Assembly (NCBI GenBank): GCA_031424495.1
Contig: JANPHP010000270.1
Location: 1 to 64,000, forward strand
From: JADKCL01 sp031424495
GTDB lineage: Bacteria; Bacteroidota; Bacteroidia; J057; JADKCL01
DNA length: 64,000 nt
Direction: 5' to 3'
The first letter of the stretch is position 1; every line of letters begins with the position of its first letter. Below are positions 6,948 through 15,220 of the stretch, one piece after another. The position numbers were made by a program, and so were the translations under genes. The notes under the pieces are model-generated. The model saw nothing but the letters and a program-made list of their open reading frames with translations, did no database searches and was not told where the DNA came from.

Positions 6948-9353
6948 TTACAAATCGATCACGACCCCGACAGAAGGCAGCAAGGTGCCCAGCGTATTCT
7001 CAATCAAACGCATCTGATAGTGCCCCGGGTTGCCGGGATCCAACACTGGGTTTCCATCGGTATCCCGCACGACATCGAGACGCGGCACGCCCTTACTCTG
7101 GTAATTGTAGGCATTTTGCAGATCCAGGTAGAGGTTCAATGACCACTTCTGGAAGAACCACTTCTTGTCCACACGAAAGTCCATGCTGTGGGCGTTCTGC
7201 AAACGCTTCGTATTGAGCTGGGTATAGTCGGGGATACCCTGACCGGTGATGTTCCAAATGGCGACATCTGAGCTACGGTTGATGTCATAAGGCGTGTAGG
7301 GCGTGCCGCCATAGAGCCTCCACCGCAAGCCGATTTCCCAATTGTGCTTGAACTTTTTGCCGACGACCGAAGTGAGGATCACACGGTTGTCCCAAGAGCT
7401 GGGCTTGTATACACCTGAGCTATCGGTGAATTCTGAACGGACATATGTGAAGGAAACGATTCCGAAAAAGCCTTTGAACAGCTTCTGTTGCGCCATGAGC
7501 TCGACACCATAGGTGCGGCCCTTGGAGGTCGAGGTGAGCGGCGCATTGCCGACCACCCCAAAGTCACCCCCGAGATTGGCGAGGGAGATTTGCTCACGCG
7601 TGAGGAAGGGATAGTTGCTGTAGCGTTTGAGGAAACTCTCAACGGTAAAGCGCGTGTTGAACTTGGTGTTGTATTCAAATCCGCCGACGATGTGCTCCGC
7701 GCGGATGTAACGCAGGCCATTTTCGCGGTTCAAAAGGGTGCCCGTGGCATCACGGTAGCCCATGGCGGTGTAGGCAGGCAGTTGGTAGTAGATGCCGGTG
7801 TTGAAATTGAAGCTGAAGCGGGGCTTGATGATGTAGCTCAGCGAGAACCGCGGCGACAATTGGTCCAGCGGATTGGCCATCTTGGAGGAGTAGCTGTTGC
7901 CGTCCATGCGCAGCCCCAAGGCCAAGATGAGGCGATCGCTTGCAAAATTGCGACTCACGTTGGCGAATGCGCCGTATTTGTGGAGGTCGAGGCGTGTGCT
8001 GTAATTGATCGTGTCGAGGCCGGCCGGAGTGGAAATGCGGTTGTAGGTGTCGTTGAGGTACTTGTCAAATTCGTAGCTACCGCCAAAAACCAATTTGAAT
8101 CCGCCCTTGCGCACATTGTGCTCCACACGCAGCTTGTTTTCAATCTCTTGTGACAAGTAATCGAGCAATTTGCCCGATGGATCGGACTCATCATTGTTCA
8201 CGTACTTGATATTCTTGTTGTTGAGCATGTTGCGGCTCGCAACCACAGTGAGGTAGCTGTTTTCAAAGAAGTGCTTGAAATTGGCGCCGACCGTGTAATT
8301 CCACTGGGTGTTCACGGGCAGGTAACCGAGGATGTATTTTTGCGCATCGGTGCTGTCGGCCTCCAAGTTCAATGCAAAATTGTCGATCGCACCGAGACCG
8401 ATCACTGTGAGCTCACTTTTCTCGCTGATTTTCGTGCGAGTCTTGAACTGAAAGTCGTTGTAATTGGGGAGGAATGGCAGCGCCAAAGTCTTGAAAAGCC
8501 AACCCAAATAAGAGCGGCGCACCGAGGCAATGAAGGTGGTCTTTTTGAGGATGGGCCCCTCGACTGTGAGGCCCAAATCGCTGGATCCTACGGTTGCGTT
8601 GAAACCCAAGCGGTCTTCACGACCCGTTTTTTGCTTGATGTCCATCACCGAGCTCAAGGCATTGCCGCGATTGCTGGGAAATGCACTCGTGAAAAAATCT
8701 ACCTCGCGGATGAAATTCACGTTGATGAGGCCGACTGGGCCACCGCTCGCGCCCTGCGTCGAGAAGTGGTTGATATTGGGGACCTCGATGCCGTCGATGA
8801 AAAAGCGATTTTCATTGGGGGAGCCGCCGCGGATGATGATGTCGTTGCGAAACGCGACCGAACCTGCCACACCTGGCAAAGATTGGATCACGCGGGAGAT
8901 GTCGCGGTTACCGCCAGGGCTACGCGCGACCTCGTTCACGCCGATCGTGCGCATGGACACTGGGCTTTCATCGGTTTTGTTGAATGCCGAAGTCGTGATC
9001 ACGACGGTATCCATCGTGTTTCCCTCCTCCTTCAGCCCGATTTCCAACTCCACAGGCTTGGAATTGGTGACCTGCAACTCAGAAATCACCTCTGCTGCAA
9101 AGCCGGCATAGTTTACCTCCACATTGTAGAGTCCAGGTGGAATGCCCTTGATCTCAAATCGTCCTGTCGAATCTGAATATGCACCTATTGCCAGGCCCTG
9201 GACCCGGATTGCTGCAAAATCCAAGGGTTCGTTGTTGATGGCGTTGAAGATGCGACCTTTGATGATGCCGTTTTGCGCAAGTACGAGCGCCATCGGTGTC
9301 ATCAACATTAAGCAAAGCCAGAGTGTACGAAGCATGCGCTTTCTTGAATTCAT
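6948..9353 (-). CDS. TonB-dependent receptor with carboxypeptidase-regulatory-like domain
   Basis: 801 aa outer-membrane protein. Signal peptide (about 1-26, ending VLAQ), then a CarboxypepD_reg-like beta domain (about 28-115; GRIFNAINNEPLDFAAIRVQ, GRFEIKGIPPGLYNVEV), a plug domain (about 130-235; SRVIQSLPGVAG, IIIRGGSPNENRFFIDGIEV) and a beta barrel ending in a Leu-terminal strand (LLPSVGVVIDL). No SusD partner is next to it, so it is more likely a siderophore, cobalamin or peptide receptor than a Sus pair. It is a single-gene unit; a bipartite sequence shared with the ECF sigma gene upstream region lies 50 bases before the start. Confidence 0.95.
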   Translation of the reverse strand: MNSRKRMLRTLWLCLMLMTPMALVLAQNGIIKGRIFNAINNEPLDFAAIRVQGLAIGAYSDSTGRFEIKGIPPGLYNVEVNYAGFAAEVISELQVTNSKPVELEIGLKEEGNTMDTVVITTSAFNKTDESPVSMRTIGVNEVARSPGGNRDISRVIQSLPGVAGSVAFRNDIIIRGGSPNENRFFIDGIEVPNINHFSTQGASGGPVGLINVNFIREVDFFTSAFPSNRGNALSSVMDIKQKTGREDRLGFNATVGSSDLGLTVEGPILKKTTFIASVRRSYLGWLFKTLALPFLPNYNDFQFKTRTKISEKSELTVIGLGAIDNFALNLEADSTDAQKYILGYLPVNTQWNYTVGANFKHFFENSYLTVVASRNMLNNKNIKYVNNDESDPSGKLLDYLSQEIENKLRVEHNVRKGGFKLVFGGSYEFDKYLNDTYNRISTPAGLDTINYSTRLDLHKYGAFANVSRNFASDRLILALGLRMDGNSYSSKMANPLDQLSPRFSLSYIIKPRFSFNFNTGIYYQLPAYTAMGYRDATGTLLNRENGLRYIRAEHIVGGFEYNTKFNTRFTVESFLKRYSNYPFLTREQISLANLGGDFGVVGNAPLTSTSKGRTYGVELMAQQKLFKGFFGIVSFTYVRSEFTDSSGVYKPSSWDNRVILTSVVGKKFKHNWEIGLRWRLYGGTPYTPYDINRSSDVAIWNITGQGIPDYTQLNTKRLQNAHSMDFRVDKKWFFQKWSLNLYLDLQNAYNYQSKGVPRLDVVRDTDGNPVLDPGNPGHYQMRLIENTLGTLLPSVGVVIDL

Positions 9354-9403
9354 AGGTCCTCAACCTTCGTGAAAATATATTGTTTAGCCTTTTTGACACA
9401 AAA

Positions 9404-9430
9404 TTCAACAAATGTAGCAAAAAGTTCAAC
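9404..9430 (-). promoter_or_regulatory. Putative promoter motif of the TonB-dependent receptor
   Basis: On the minus strand: GTTGAA, ten bases, then CATTTGTTGAA, 50 bases before the receptor ATG. It contains TACATTTG, an exact match to the Bacteroidota -7 consensus TAnnTTTG. A near-identical arrangement occurs at 12447-12474 before the ECF sigma gene. Confidence 0.4.
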
Positions 9431-9484
9431 AGAATTCATAAAGCGTGCTGGCATCTTGTCCCAAAAGAATATTAATTTCCGTCG

Positions 9485-10564
9485 ATGAATGCACCAGAGC
9501 TTGAATTGTTGGAAATGGATGGTGGTCGCGGCAAAGTCTACCTCGGTGCAAACGCTTTGTCGGCTGGCAGCGAAATGCTCTCCCAGCGCCAAAGGCGCAT
9601 TTTCCTCCTCACAGACGACAATACGCGGCGTGACTGCTATCCCCTCCTCGCCCCACTACTCAGCCCCGACATTCACCTCACGATCCCCCATGGCGAACGC
9701 AACAAGACCTTGGAACACTGCGCTGCCATCTGGCAGGCGCTCACCGAGGCGCAGTTTGAGCGAGGTGACCTGCTCGTGAATCTCGGCGGCGGCATGGTCT
9801 GTGACATCGGCGGCTTTGCTGCGAGCACTTACAAGCGCGGTATTCCTTTTGTGCACATCCCCACAACCCTCCTCGCAATGGCAGATGCCGCCATCGGCGG
9901 CAAAACTGGCATCGACTTCCTCGGCTACAAAAATCAAATCGGTAGTTTTCAGCAGCCCTTGGCTGTGATCGTGCAGGTCGATTTTCTGAAAACGCTGCCA
10001 CCGCGCGAGGTGCGCTCTGGTTTTGCAGAGGTGCTCAAGCACCTCTTGATCCACGACCGTGCGGGTTGGGAATCGTTTGCCGCGTCACCGCAAATCCCTT
10101 GCGATTGGCTGCCGGTCGTCGCAAAAGCGATCCGCACCAAAATGTATTTCACGGAGGCCGACCCATTGGAAAAATCCATCCGCAAGGCCCTCAATTTCGG
10201 GCATACCGTGGGCCATGCGATCGAGAGCCATTTTCTTGCGCAGCCCGACGCCTCGGTCTTGCATGGCGAGGCGGTGGCAGCTGGCATGTGGTGCGAGGCC
10301 GAATCCTCCCACCAAAAAGGGTTCCTCACCGCTGCCGAAACGGCACAAATCCAAGCCGGACTCGCTGCATGTTATCCCAAGCTGCGCTTTGAGCGTTCAG
10401 AAATCCCCGCCATTGCTGCTTGGTGCCAACAAGACAAGAAAAATCAAGCAGGACAGATCAAGAGCTGCCTCCTCCATGGAATCGGCGATTTCAAAATCGA
10501 CGTGCCCCTCACGCTGAGTGAGATTGAAGCCATTCTGAATCAGTACCTTGACCATTACCCTTGA
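9485..10564 (+). CDS. aroB: 3-dehydroquinate synthase
   Basis: 359 aa. It converts DAHP to 3-dehydroquinate, the second step of the shikimate pathway, using NAD+ and a divalent metal in the cytosol. The NAD-binding GGGMVCDIGGFAASTYKRG and the PTTLLAMADAAIGGKTGID block are diagnostic. Metal-binding residues are seen in the helical domain: the glutamate of SGFAEVLKH, and the histidines of NFGHTVGHAIE and VLHGEAVAAGM. The ATG at 9485 gives a typical length. Its end lies 5 bases before the aroA ATG, so the two form an operon. Confidence 0.97.
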   Translation: MNAPELELLEMDGGRGKVYLGANALSAGSEMLSQRQRRIFLLTDDNTRRDCYPLLAPLLSPDIHLTIPHGERNKTLEHCAAIWQALTEAQFERGDLLVNLGGGMVCDIGGFAASTYKRGIPFVHIPTTLLAMADAAIGGKTGIDFLGYKNQIGSFQQPLAVIVQVDFLKTLPPREVRSGFAEVLKHLLIHDRAGWESFAASPQIPCDWLPVVAKAIRTKMYFTEADPLEKSIRKALNFGHTVGHAIESHFLAQPDASVLHGEAVAAGMWCEAESSHQKGFLTAAETAQIQAGLAACYPKLRFERSEIPAIAAWCQQDKKNQAGQIKSCLLHGIGDFKIDVPLTLSEIEAILNQYLDHYP

Positions 10565-10568
10565 ATCA

Positions 10569-11795
10569 ATGTCCCTTCAAATAACCCACCCGCGCTCCCC
10601 GATTGATGTCGACATCCATCTCGCCGGCTCCAAATCGGAAAGCAACCGCGCGCTGATCCTGCAAGCCATGAGCGGTGGCCGCGTGCAAATCGAGGGCCTC
10701 TCTTCTGCCAAAGACACACAGACCTTGCAGAAACTCTTGCAGGAAAATCCAGACACGATGGACGTGGGCCATGCGGGAACCGCGATGCGTTTCTTGGCGG
10801 CTTACCTTGCCTTCAGGCCTGAAGACAAGCTCCTTACGGGCAGTGGTAGGATGTTGGAGCGGCCCGTGGGCCCGCTTTTGCAAGCCTTGCGCGAGATGGG
10901 CGCAGACATCCATTGCCTCGGGCAGGAAGGCTATCCGCCGCTGATGATCTTTGGGCGCAATGCCAAATTTCGGGCGACGACGGTCACCCTCCCGGGGAAT
11001 GTGAGCAGCCAATTCATCTCGGCGCTACTCCTCATTTCCTACGCGCAACCCGACGGGCTGCGCATTTGCATCCAAGGCGACGTTTTGTCGCGCCCTTATA
11101 TAGAGATGACGCTGGAACTCATGAGCCGTTTTGGCATCGTGCACACCTGGGAAGGCGACACGATCACGGTCGCGCGGCAGCACCTGCGCTCGGGTACATA
11201 CGCGGTGGAGGCAGACTGGAGCGCGGCGAGTTATTGGTTTTGCATCGCAGCGATGAGCAATGGCTGCACGATCAGGTTGCATGGGCTGCGGCAAGACTCG
11301 CTGCAAGGCGACAGCGTGGTCGCTGACAAAATGGCCGTGCTGGGTGTTGCTGCAAAATGGCAGGATGAGATCTTGGAATTGCGCAAAGTGGCTGTTGAGA
11401 ATACGCCAATCCATTGGGATTTTGCCGATTGCCCTGACTTGGCGCAGGGTATGATCGTGGCAGCGGCGGCGCTCGGCAGACAAGGCACCTTCACTGGCTT
11501 GCAAAGCCTGCGCATCAAGGAAACCGATCGCATCGCGGCCCTGCAGGCCGAGCTAGCGAAATTTGGGGTACAGCTGCGGGAGGATGAAGATTTGTGGTCG
11601 TTGGAAGGTGAATTTCAGGCGAATGCCGCTGTCATTCCGACTTATCAAGACCACCGAATGGCGATGGCTTTTGCTCCGCTTGCGCTTCGCTGCCCAGGAT
11701 TGACCATACAGGAACCCGAAGTGGTGGAGAAATCCTATCCGCATTTTTGGCAAGACTTGGCAGCCGCTGGATTTGTCATACAAGCAGAAGCCTAG
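10569..11795 (+). CDS. aroA: 3-phosphoshikimate 1-carboxyvinyltransferase (EPSP synthase)
   Basis: 408 aa from the ATG at 10569; a TTG seven codons upstream would overlap aroB and adds nothing conserved. It transfers enolpyruvyl from PEP to shikimate-3-phosphate. Visible active-site segments: LAGSKSESNRALI (phosphate/shikimate binding), GHAGTAMRFLAAYLA, GNVSSQFISALL, SLRIKETDRIAAL, YQDHRMAMAFAPLAL and the C-terminal VVEKSYPHFWQDL. GTAMRF in place of the usual GTAMRP is a modest variant. Translationally close to aroB; a hairpin terminator follows 17 bases after the stop. Confidence 0.96.
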   Translation: MSLQITHPRSPIDVDIHLAGSKSESNRALILQAMSGGRVQIEGLSSAKDTQTLQKLLQENPDTMDVGHAGTAMRFLAAYLAFRPEDKLLTGSGRMLERPVGPLLQALREMGADIHCLGQEGYPPLMIFGRNAKFRATTVTLPGNVSSQFISALLLISYAQPDGLRICIQGDVLSRPYIEMTLELMSRFGIVHTWEGDTITVARQHLRSGTYAVEADWSAASYWFCIAAMSNGCTIRLHGLRQDSLQGDSVVADKMAVLGVAAKWQDEILELRKVAVENTPIHWDFADCPDLAQGMIVAAAALGRQGTFTGLQSLRIKETDRIAALQAELAKFGVQLREDEDLWSLEGEFQANAAVIPTYQDHRMAMAFAPLALRCPGLTIQEPEVVEKSYPHFWQDLAAAGFVIQAEA

Positions 11796-11812
11796 CGCTT
11801 GACAGCAATGCA

Positions 11813-11839
11813 AATGGCTATCCCGTGGGGATAGCCATT
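11813..11839. terminator. Hairpin between convergent aroA and sigma gene
   Basis: Perfect 12-bp inverted repeat AATGGCTATCCC/GGGATAGCCATT with a 3-base loop, placed between the convergent ends of aroA (11795) and the sigma factor gene (11862). No long T run on either side. Confidence 0.75.
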
Positions 11840-11861
11840 CACGATGGAATCACTCAAATCC

Positions 11862-12374
11862 TTAGTTTTCAAACTGATAACCCACGAGGTCATCCTTGAG
11901 AAACTTACGGGCGATGTGAATGCGGTTTTTGACCGTGCCAATCGGAATCTCAAAATACTCAGCGATCTCGTGGTATTTGAAGCCTCTGAAGTGCATCATG
12001 AAAGGCTCGCGGTACTCGTCTTTGAGGTTAGCGATGGCCTCATTGATATCCTCCATTGCAAAACTACCCGATGCGCCATTTTCAGTGACATTGCTGGGAG
12101 AGTTGATGTAATGAAGGTTTTCGGTGGTATCGATGAATGTATTCCTTCTCACCATACGGTGGTATTGGGTGATGAAGGTGTTTTTCATGATGGTGTACAA
12201 CCAAGCTTTGAGATTGGTGCCTTCGGCAAACTTCTCGCGGTTGGTGATGGCTTTGAGCATGGTCTCCTGCATCAAGTCGTCGGCATCTTCAGCATCACGG
12301 GTGAGCTTCAGTGCAAAGGGCTTCAAAAACCTGTTCAAGCCTTGTATTTTCGAATCGAACTCTAAAGCCGTCAT
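11862..12374 (-). CDS. RNA polymerase sigma factor, ECF type
   Basis: 170 aa with only sigma regions 2 and 4. Region 2 is at about 10-80 (FALKLTRDAEDADDLMQETM, AWLYTIMKNTFI) and region 4 at about 118-168 (LKDEYREPFMMHFRGFKYHE then IAEYFEIPIGTVKNRIHIAR, the helix-turn-helix). An NG-rich linker separates them. No anti-sigma gene is adjacent. The upstream gene on the same strand is a B12-type MerR regulator, a pairing known from light- or B12-controlled carotenoid loci in other bacteria (LitR/LitS). That suggests control by the regulator, but the carotenoid genes are not in the window. Targets are unknown. Confidence 0.93.
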   Translation of the reverse strand: MTALEFDSKIQGLNRFLKPFALKLTRDAEDADDLMQETMLKAITNREKFAEGTNLKAWLYTIMKNTFITQYHRMVRRNTFIDTTENLHYINSPSNVTENGASGSFAMEDINEAIANLKDEYREPFMMHFRGFKYHEIAEYFEIPIGTVKNRIHIARKFLKDDLVGYQFEN

Positions 12375-12901
12375 AATTCTCGTATTCTAATTGTGTTCAA
12401 AAAGAAGGAAGCATTTGCTTTCCATGTTCCAAAGGTGAGCATCTTGTTTAACAAATGCAATAAATAAATTCAACAAAACACGCTTGTACTCATTCCAAAT
12501 AACCAGCCACCTTCTACAATATCCCTCCTAAAATCCTCACGATCAGCTGACTTAAGTATTAAAATTTCAGTTATTACTGAAACTTCTGCTTTGCAAAAAT
12601 ATTTTCTGTTGACAGGTACACACCTCGGATTAAACAATGAACGTGGGCAAAAATGCCGCTTGCATGACCGCCTTCCTACAAATCATGCACCAAGGATGGT
12701 AACCTGCCATCTTGGCATAGTTAAAAGATGTGAAGGAATTTTTGGCCGCAGTGGTTCGCTGCAGTCACATGTTTGTTTGCCCCAAAAACCGATAAGCTAA
12801 CATGTTTGTTTCCAGCTCCATCAAAATTGCTAGCTTGGGTTCAGGCGAATGAGCCACTCATCGGGGGAAATGCAAATCCAAAGGCAATGCATCGAATGCG
12901 A
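12375..12901. other. Sigma-gene upstream region with repeats
   Basis: 527 bases without a gene. From right to left (direction of sigma transcription): a direct repeat ACATGTTTGTTT at 12767-12778 and 12800-12811; an imperfect hairpin CCAAGGATGG/CCATCTTGG at 12690-12715; a dyad TTCAGT-ACTGAA near 12567-12582 with TATTTTTG (fits TAnnTTTG on the minus strand) just beyond it; and the bipartite GTTGAA/CATTTGTT motif at 12447-12474. The length and number of motifs suggest a controlled promoter for the sigma gene. Confidence 0.45.
12447..12474 (-). promoter_or_regulatory. Putative promoter motif of the ECF sigma gene
   Basis: Minus-strand GTTGAA, eleven bases, then CATTTGTTAAA, about 73 bases before the sigma ATG. 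It matches the element before the TonB-dependent receptor (9404-9430) apart from spacer length and one base, which could reflect autoregulation by the ECF factor. Confidence 0.4.
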
Positions 12902-13780
12902 TTAACGCCGCTCAGCAAAGGGCAAGAGGTCGGAGGCCTTTTTCAGAATCGTCACATTAGCAGGCATTTGCTTCATTCCGTCCATCGCTATTCCAGAAAG
13001 GAGAATTTTGGTGGATGTAAAATTGTGTGCCAACCTGTCGATGTAGGCCTCCGTCACATCCTTGCCAAGATTGGCAGTCAAGATGCTGAGAAAATAGTCG
13101 GGGTGGCAGGTCTGTTGAATGGATTTAAGATCCTCCTCGGGTACATTGGGTCCCAAGTAAAAAACCTGATTTTTGCGCGAACGCAGTAAGTAACAAGCAA
13201 ATAGCAAGCTCAATTCATGCATTTCGCCCTCAGGCAGAAACAAAACGTACTTTGGCACGCCAGGTCCCTTGATTGGCGATTGTGCATCGATGGCCACCAC
13301 GAGCTTTTGACGCACAAGATTGCTGACAAAATGTTCGTGAAGCGGCAGCACTGTACCGGTTTGCCACAACACCCCTACCCGCTCAAAAAACGGATAAATG
13401 AGCTTGGTCATGGCATCTTCAAAACCATATTTGAGCGTGTTGCTCGCAAACACCTTTTCAAATCGCTCCTCGTCGAGCTCGACCATGGCGAGGGTCAAGG
13501 CATTGATCTGATGGGAAAATTCATCATTTACATCGTGCAGGCTCCCGCAAAAGCGGTGAATCTCCGCGCGGCCCATCTTGGCAATCTTGGAAATCTTGTA
13601 GCCGTTGTCGTTGAGCATGGAGATGCTCAGCAGCAGGCGCAAGTCGTCATCATCGTAAAAACGGATGTTGGTGTCTGTGCGTTTGGGCTGCAGAATATCA
13701 TACCGCTGCTCCCACATGCGCAGTGTGTGGGCTTTGATGCCCGAGATATTCTCTAAATCTCTAATAGAATAGGTTGCCAA
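12902..13780 (-). CDS. MerR-family regulator with B12-binding domain (CarH/LitR type)
   Basis: 292 aa. The N-terminal MerR helix-turn-helix (1-70; YSIRDLENISGIKAHTLRMW, EQRY) is followed by a cobalamin-binding helical bundle and a Rossmann-like B12 domain. Two cobalamin signatures are visible: W-x9-E-H (W139 to E149-H150, which caps adenosylcobalamin in CarH) and G-E-M-H-E-L with the axial ligand candidate H188; the glycine of E-x-H-x-x-G is serine here. A light-sensitive, B12-dependent DNA-binding repressor is the best inference. The start is TTG at 13780, because an in-frame TAG lies two codons upstream. It follows the HAD gene by 42 bases and precedes the ECF sigma gene. Confidence 0.9.
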   Translation of the reverse strand: MATYSIRDLENISGIKAHTLRMWEQRYDILQPKRTDTNIRFYDDDDLRLLLSISMLNDNGYKISKIAKMGRAEIHRFCGSLHDVNDEFSHQINALTLAMVELDEERFEKVFASNTLKYGFEDAMTKLIYPFFERVGVLWQTGTVLPLHEHFVSNLVRQKLVVAIDAQSPIKGPGVPKYVLFLPEGEMHELSLLFACYLLRSRKNQVFYLGPNVPEEDLKSIQQTCHPDYFLSILTANLGKDVTEAYIDRLAHNFTSTKILLSGIAMDGMKQMPANVTILKKASDLLPFAERR

Positions 13781-13822
13781 AATCTACACTTTATGATGAT
13801 AAGCACAAAGATGCAGGGATGT

Positions 13823-14446
13823 TTAGACTTTGTCGATAAATTCTAAACAAAATTTCTCAAACTGATCGTGGGATTCGGGATCGATGAGGTATGTCTGCCA
13901 ACCGATGCTGCTAGCGCCCGACAGATTGTCAGCTGAATCATCTAAGAAAAGCGTTTCCCGCGGATTGAAACCCATAGCTTGTGTGACATACTGATAGATC
14001 TCAGGATCTGGCTTGCGCATGCCCATATCATAGGAAAACCAGGTTTTCTCCATGGCAGCAAACATTTCCGCACATTCTGGGCCCCAGACAGCACCATGAA
14101 TGCGATTGGTGTTGCTGAGCAAGATCACACGGTATTTTGCGCTGAGCCGACGCACCCACTCGGTGCGCCCTTCAATTGGGCCTAGCAGCAATGCATTCCA
14201 AGCGGCCTCAAGCTGCGCATCGCTTGCTGTGCTGTCGATCGCCTCCCGCAACTGCGGCAAGAAATCGGCAGGCTCGACCACGCCGCGCTCCAGCGCTAGA
14301 AACAGGGGATCGTCCATTGCGAGCTGCCGCGCACGCGGCCCGGCAAGCTGCGTGAGGGCATGGACCGTGCGCGCAGGGTCGATCGCATAGAGAACGCCCC
14401 CGAGGTCCAAAACGATGTTGTGAATGCCTGACTGCTGAGCCTCCAT
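13823..14446 (-). CDS. HAD-superfamily hydrolase (subfamily IA)
   Basis: 207 aa. Motif I DLGGVLYAID has the nucleophile Asp but a Gly at the second position, as in the epoxide-hydrolase-N-like/YihX group. Motif II is LLSNTN, motif III is the lysine of MRKPDPEIY, and motif IV is LFLDDSADN. The helical cap lies between motifs I and II. It is probably a cytosolic phosphatase acting on a small phosphorylated metabolite; substrate unknown. 12 bases separate it from the RDD gene upstream and 42 from the MerR gene downstream, so it is likely co-transcribed with both. Confidence 0.9.
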   Translation of the reverse strand: MEAQQSGIHNIVLDLGGVLYAIDPARTVHALTQLAGPRARQLAMDDPLFLALERGVVEPADFLPQLREAIDSTASDAQLEAAWNALLLGPIEGRTEWVRRLSAKYRVILLSNTNRIHGAVWGPECAEMFAAMEKTWFSYDMGMRKPDPEIYQYVTQAMGFNPRETLFLDDSADNLSGASSIGWQTYLIDPESHDQFEKFCLEFIDKV

Positions 14447-14458
14447 CTGTCTACGGAA

Positions 14459-15172
14459 TCAGTTGATGTGAGCATAATCCTTGAGCACAAACCGCAAAAA
14501 TTGCTCTGCATTCATGGTTGTGGGCGGCTTCACGCCCATGACATGGCATACCCGGTTGGCGCAAACGTTGAGAATGGAGTGGTCGCCGTCCAAGCGGTGC
14601 TGCTTCAAAACATCTCTGATGGTATTGATATCGACATCGTCGAGTTTTTTTACTTCGGGGAAGAGCGCTTCATAGCCCTCTTTGTTGGGGGCAAAAACGG
14701 TATCTGAAAGGGAGACTTTGCGCTCCAACTTGATCACCGTGGTGCCAGCGATCATGTCGCCGAGACGCTGACCGCGTTTGGTGAATGCGATGGAAGCCAG
14801 CGAAGTCGCTCCGTAAAATATCGCAGGATTGGTTTCGAGCAACCTGAAGACCCAACGCAAAACGAAATTGCCCAGATTGGGTGGCCCGCCATCAACGCGC
14901 ACGACCTTGATGCGCATGGCCATTTTGCCGACGCTCTGCCCCTGAAACAGCGCCTCGCAGAGCAGGTGGTAAAGCAAAGCGGGAACGGTCAACAAAGCAA
15001 CGATGCCCGATGAAGGCTGCCCCATGATCACGGCAGCAACCAAGACCGCGATTCCTACGTATGCGACGATGATCACGATGTCGATGAGCCAAGCAAGGAT
15101 CCTATCAAAAATCGTTGCGAGTTCATACTCGATTTCGATATTTTGCGTGGTTGTTATTTTGATTTTGGTCAC
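14459..15172 (-). CDS. RDD-family membrane protein
   Basis: 237 aa. The RDD domain starts with ATIFDRILAWLIDIVIIVAY (Arg and Asp of the R-D-D signature) and contains GQSVGKMAMRIKVVRVDG, then QRLGDMIAGTTVI (second Asp) before the soluble C-terminus. Three or so membrane helices are predicted. The C-terminal 90 residues are cytosolic and unassigned. It is transcribed away from the SpoIIM/MoxR operon with only 48 bases between them. RDD genes commonly accompany that cluster, so it probably belongs to the same functional unit while also heading the HAD-MerR transcript. Confidence 0.9.
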   Translation of the reverse strand: MTKIKITTTQNIEIEYELATIFDRILAWLIDIVIIVAYVGIAVLVAAVIMGQPSSGIVALLTVPALLYHLLCEALFQGQSVGKMAMRIKVVRVDGGPPNLGNFVLRWVFRLLETNPAIFYGATSLASIAFTKRGQRLGDMIAGTTVIKLERKVSLSDTVFAPNKEGYEALFPEVKKLDDVDINTIRDVLKQHRLDGDHSILNVCANRVCHVMGVKPPTTMNAEQFLRFVLKDYAHIN

Positions 15173-15220
15173 TGGAAAAGAATTAATAATTTAGGCAATC
15201 CTTAATCGTCAACGAAGATA

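Noticed and set aside
7488..9176. Long plus-strand frames (about 220 and 300 codons) opposite the TonB-dependent receptor
   Set aside because: They mirror the receptor's codon pattern and contain no domain motif; the minus-strand product is unmistakable.
11862..15172. Search for carotenoid biosynthesis genes near the B12-type regulator
   Set aside because: All neighbouring genes are accounted for by other families; no phytoene synthase or desaturase motif was seen.
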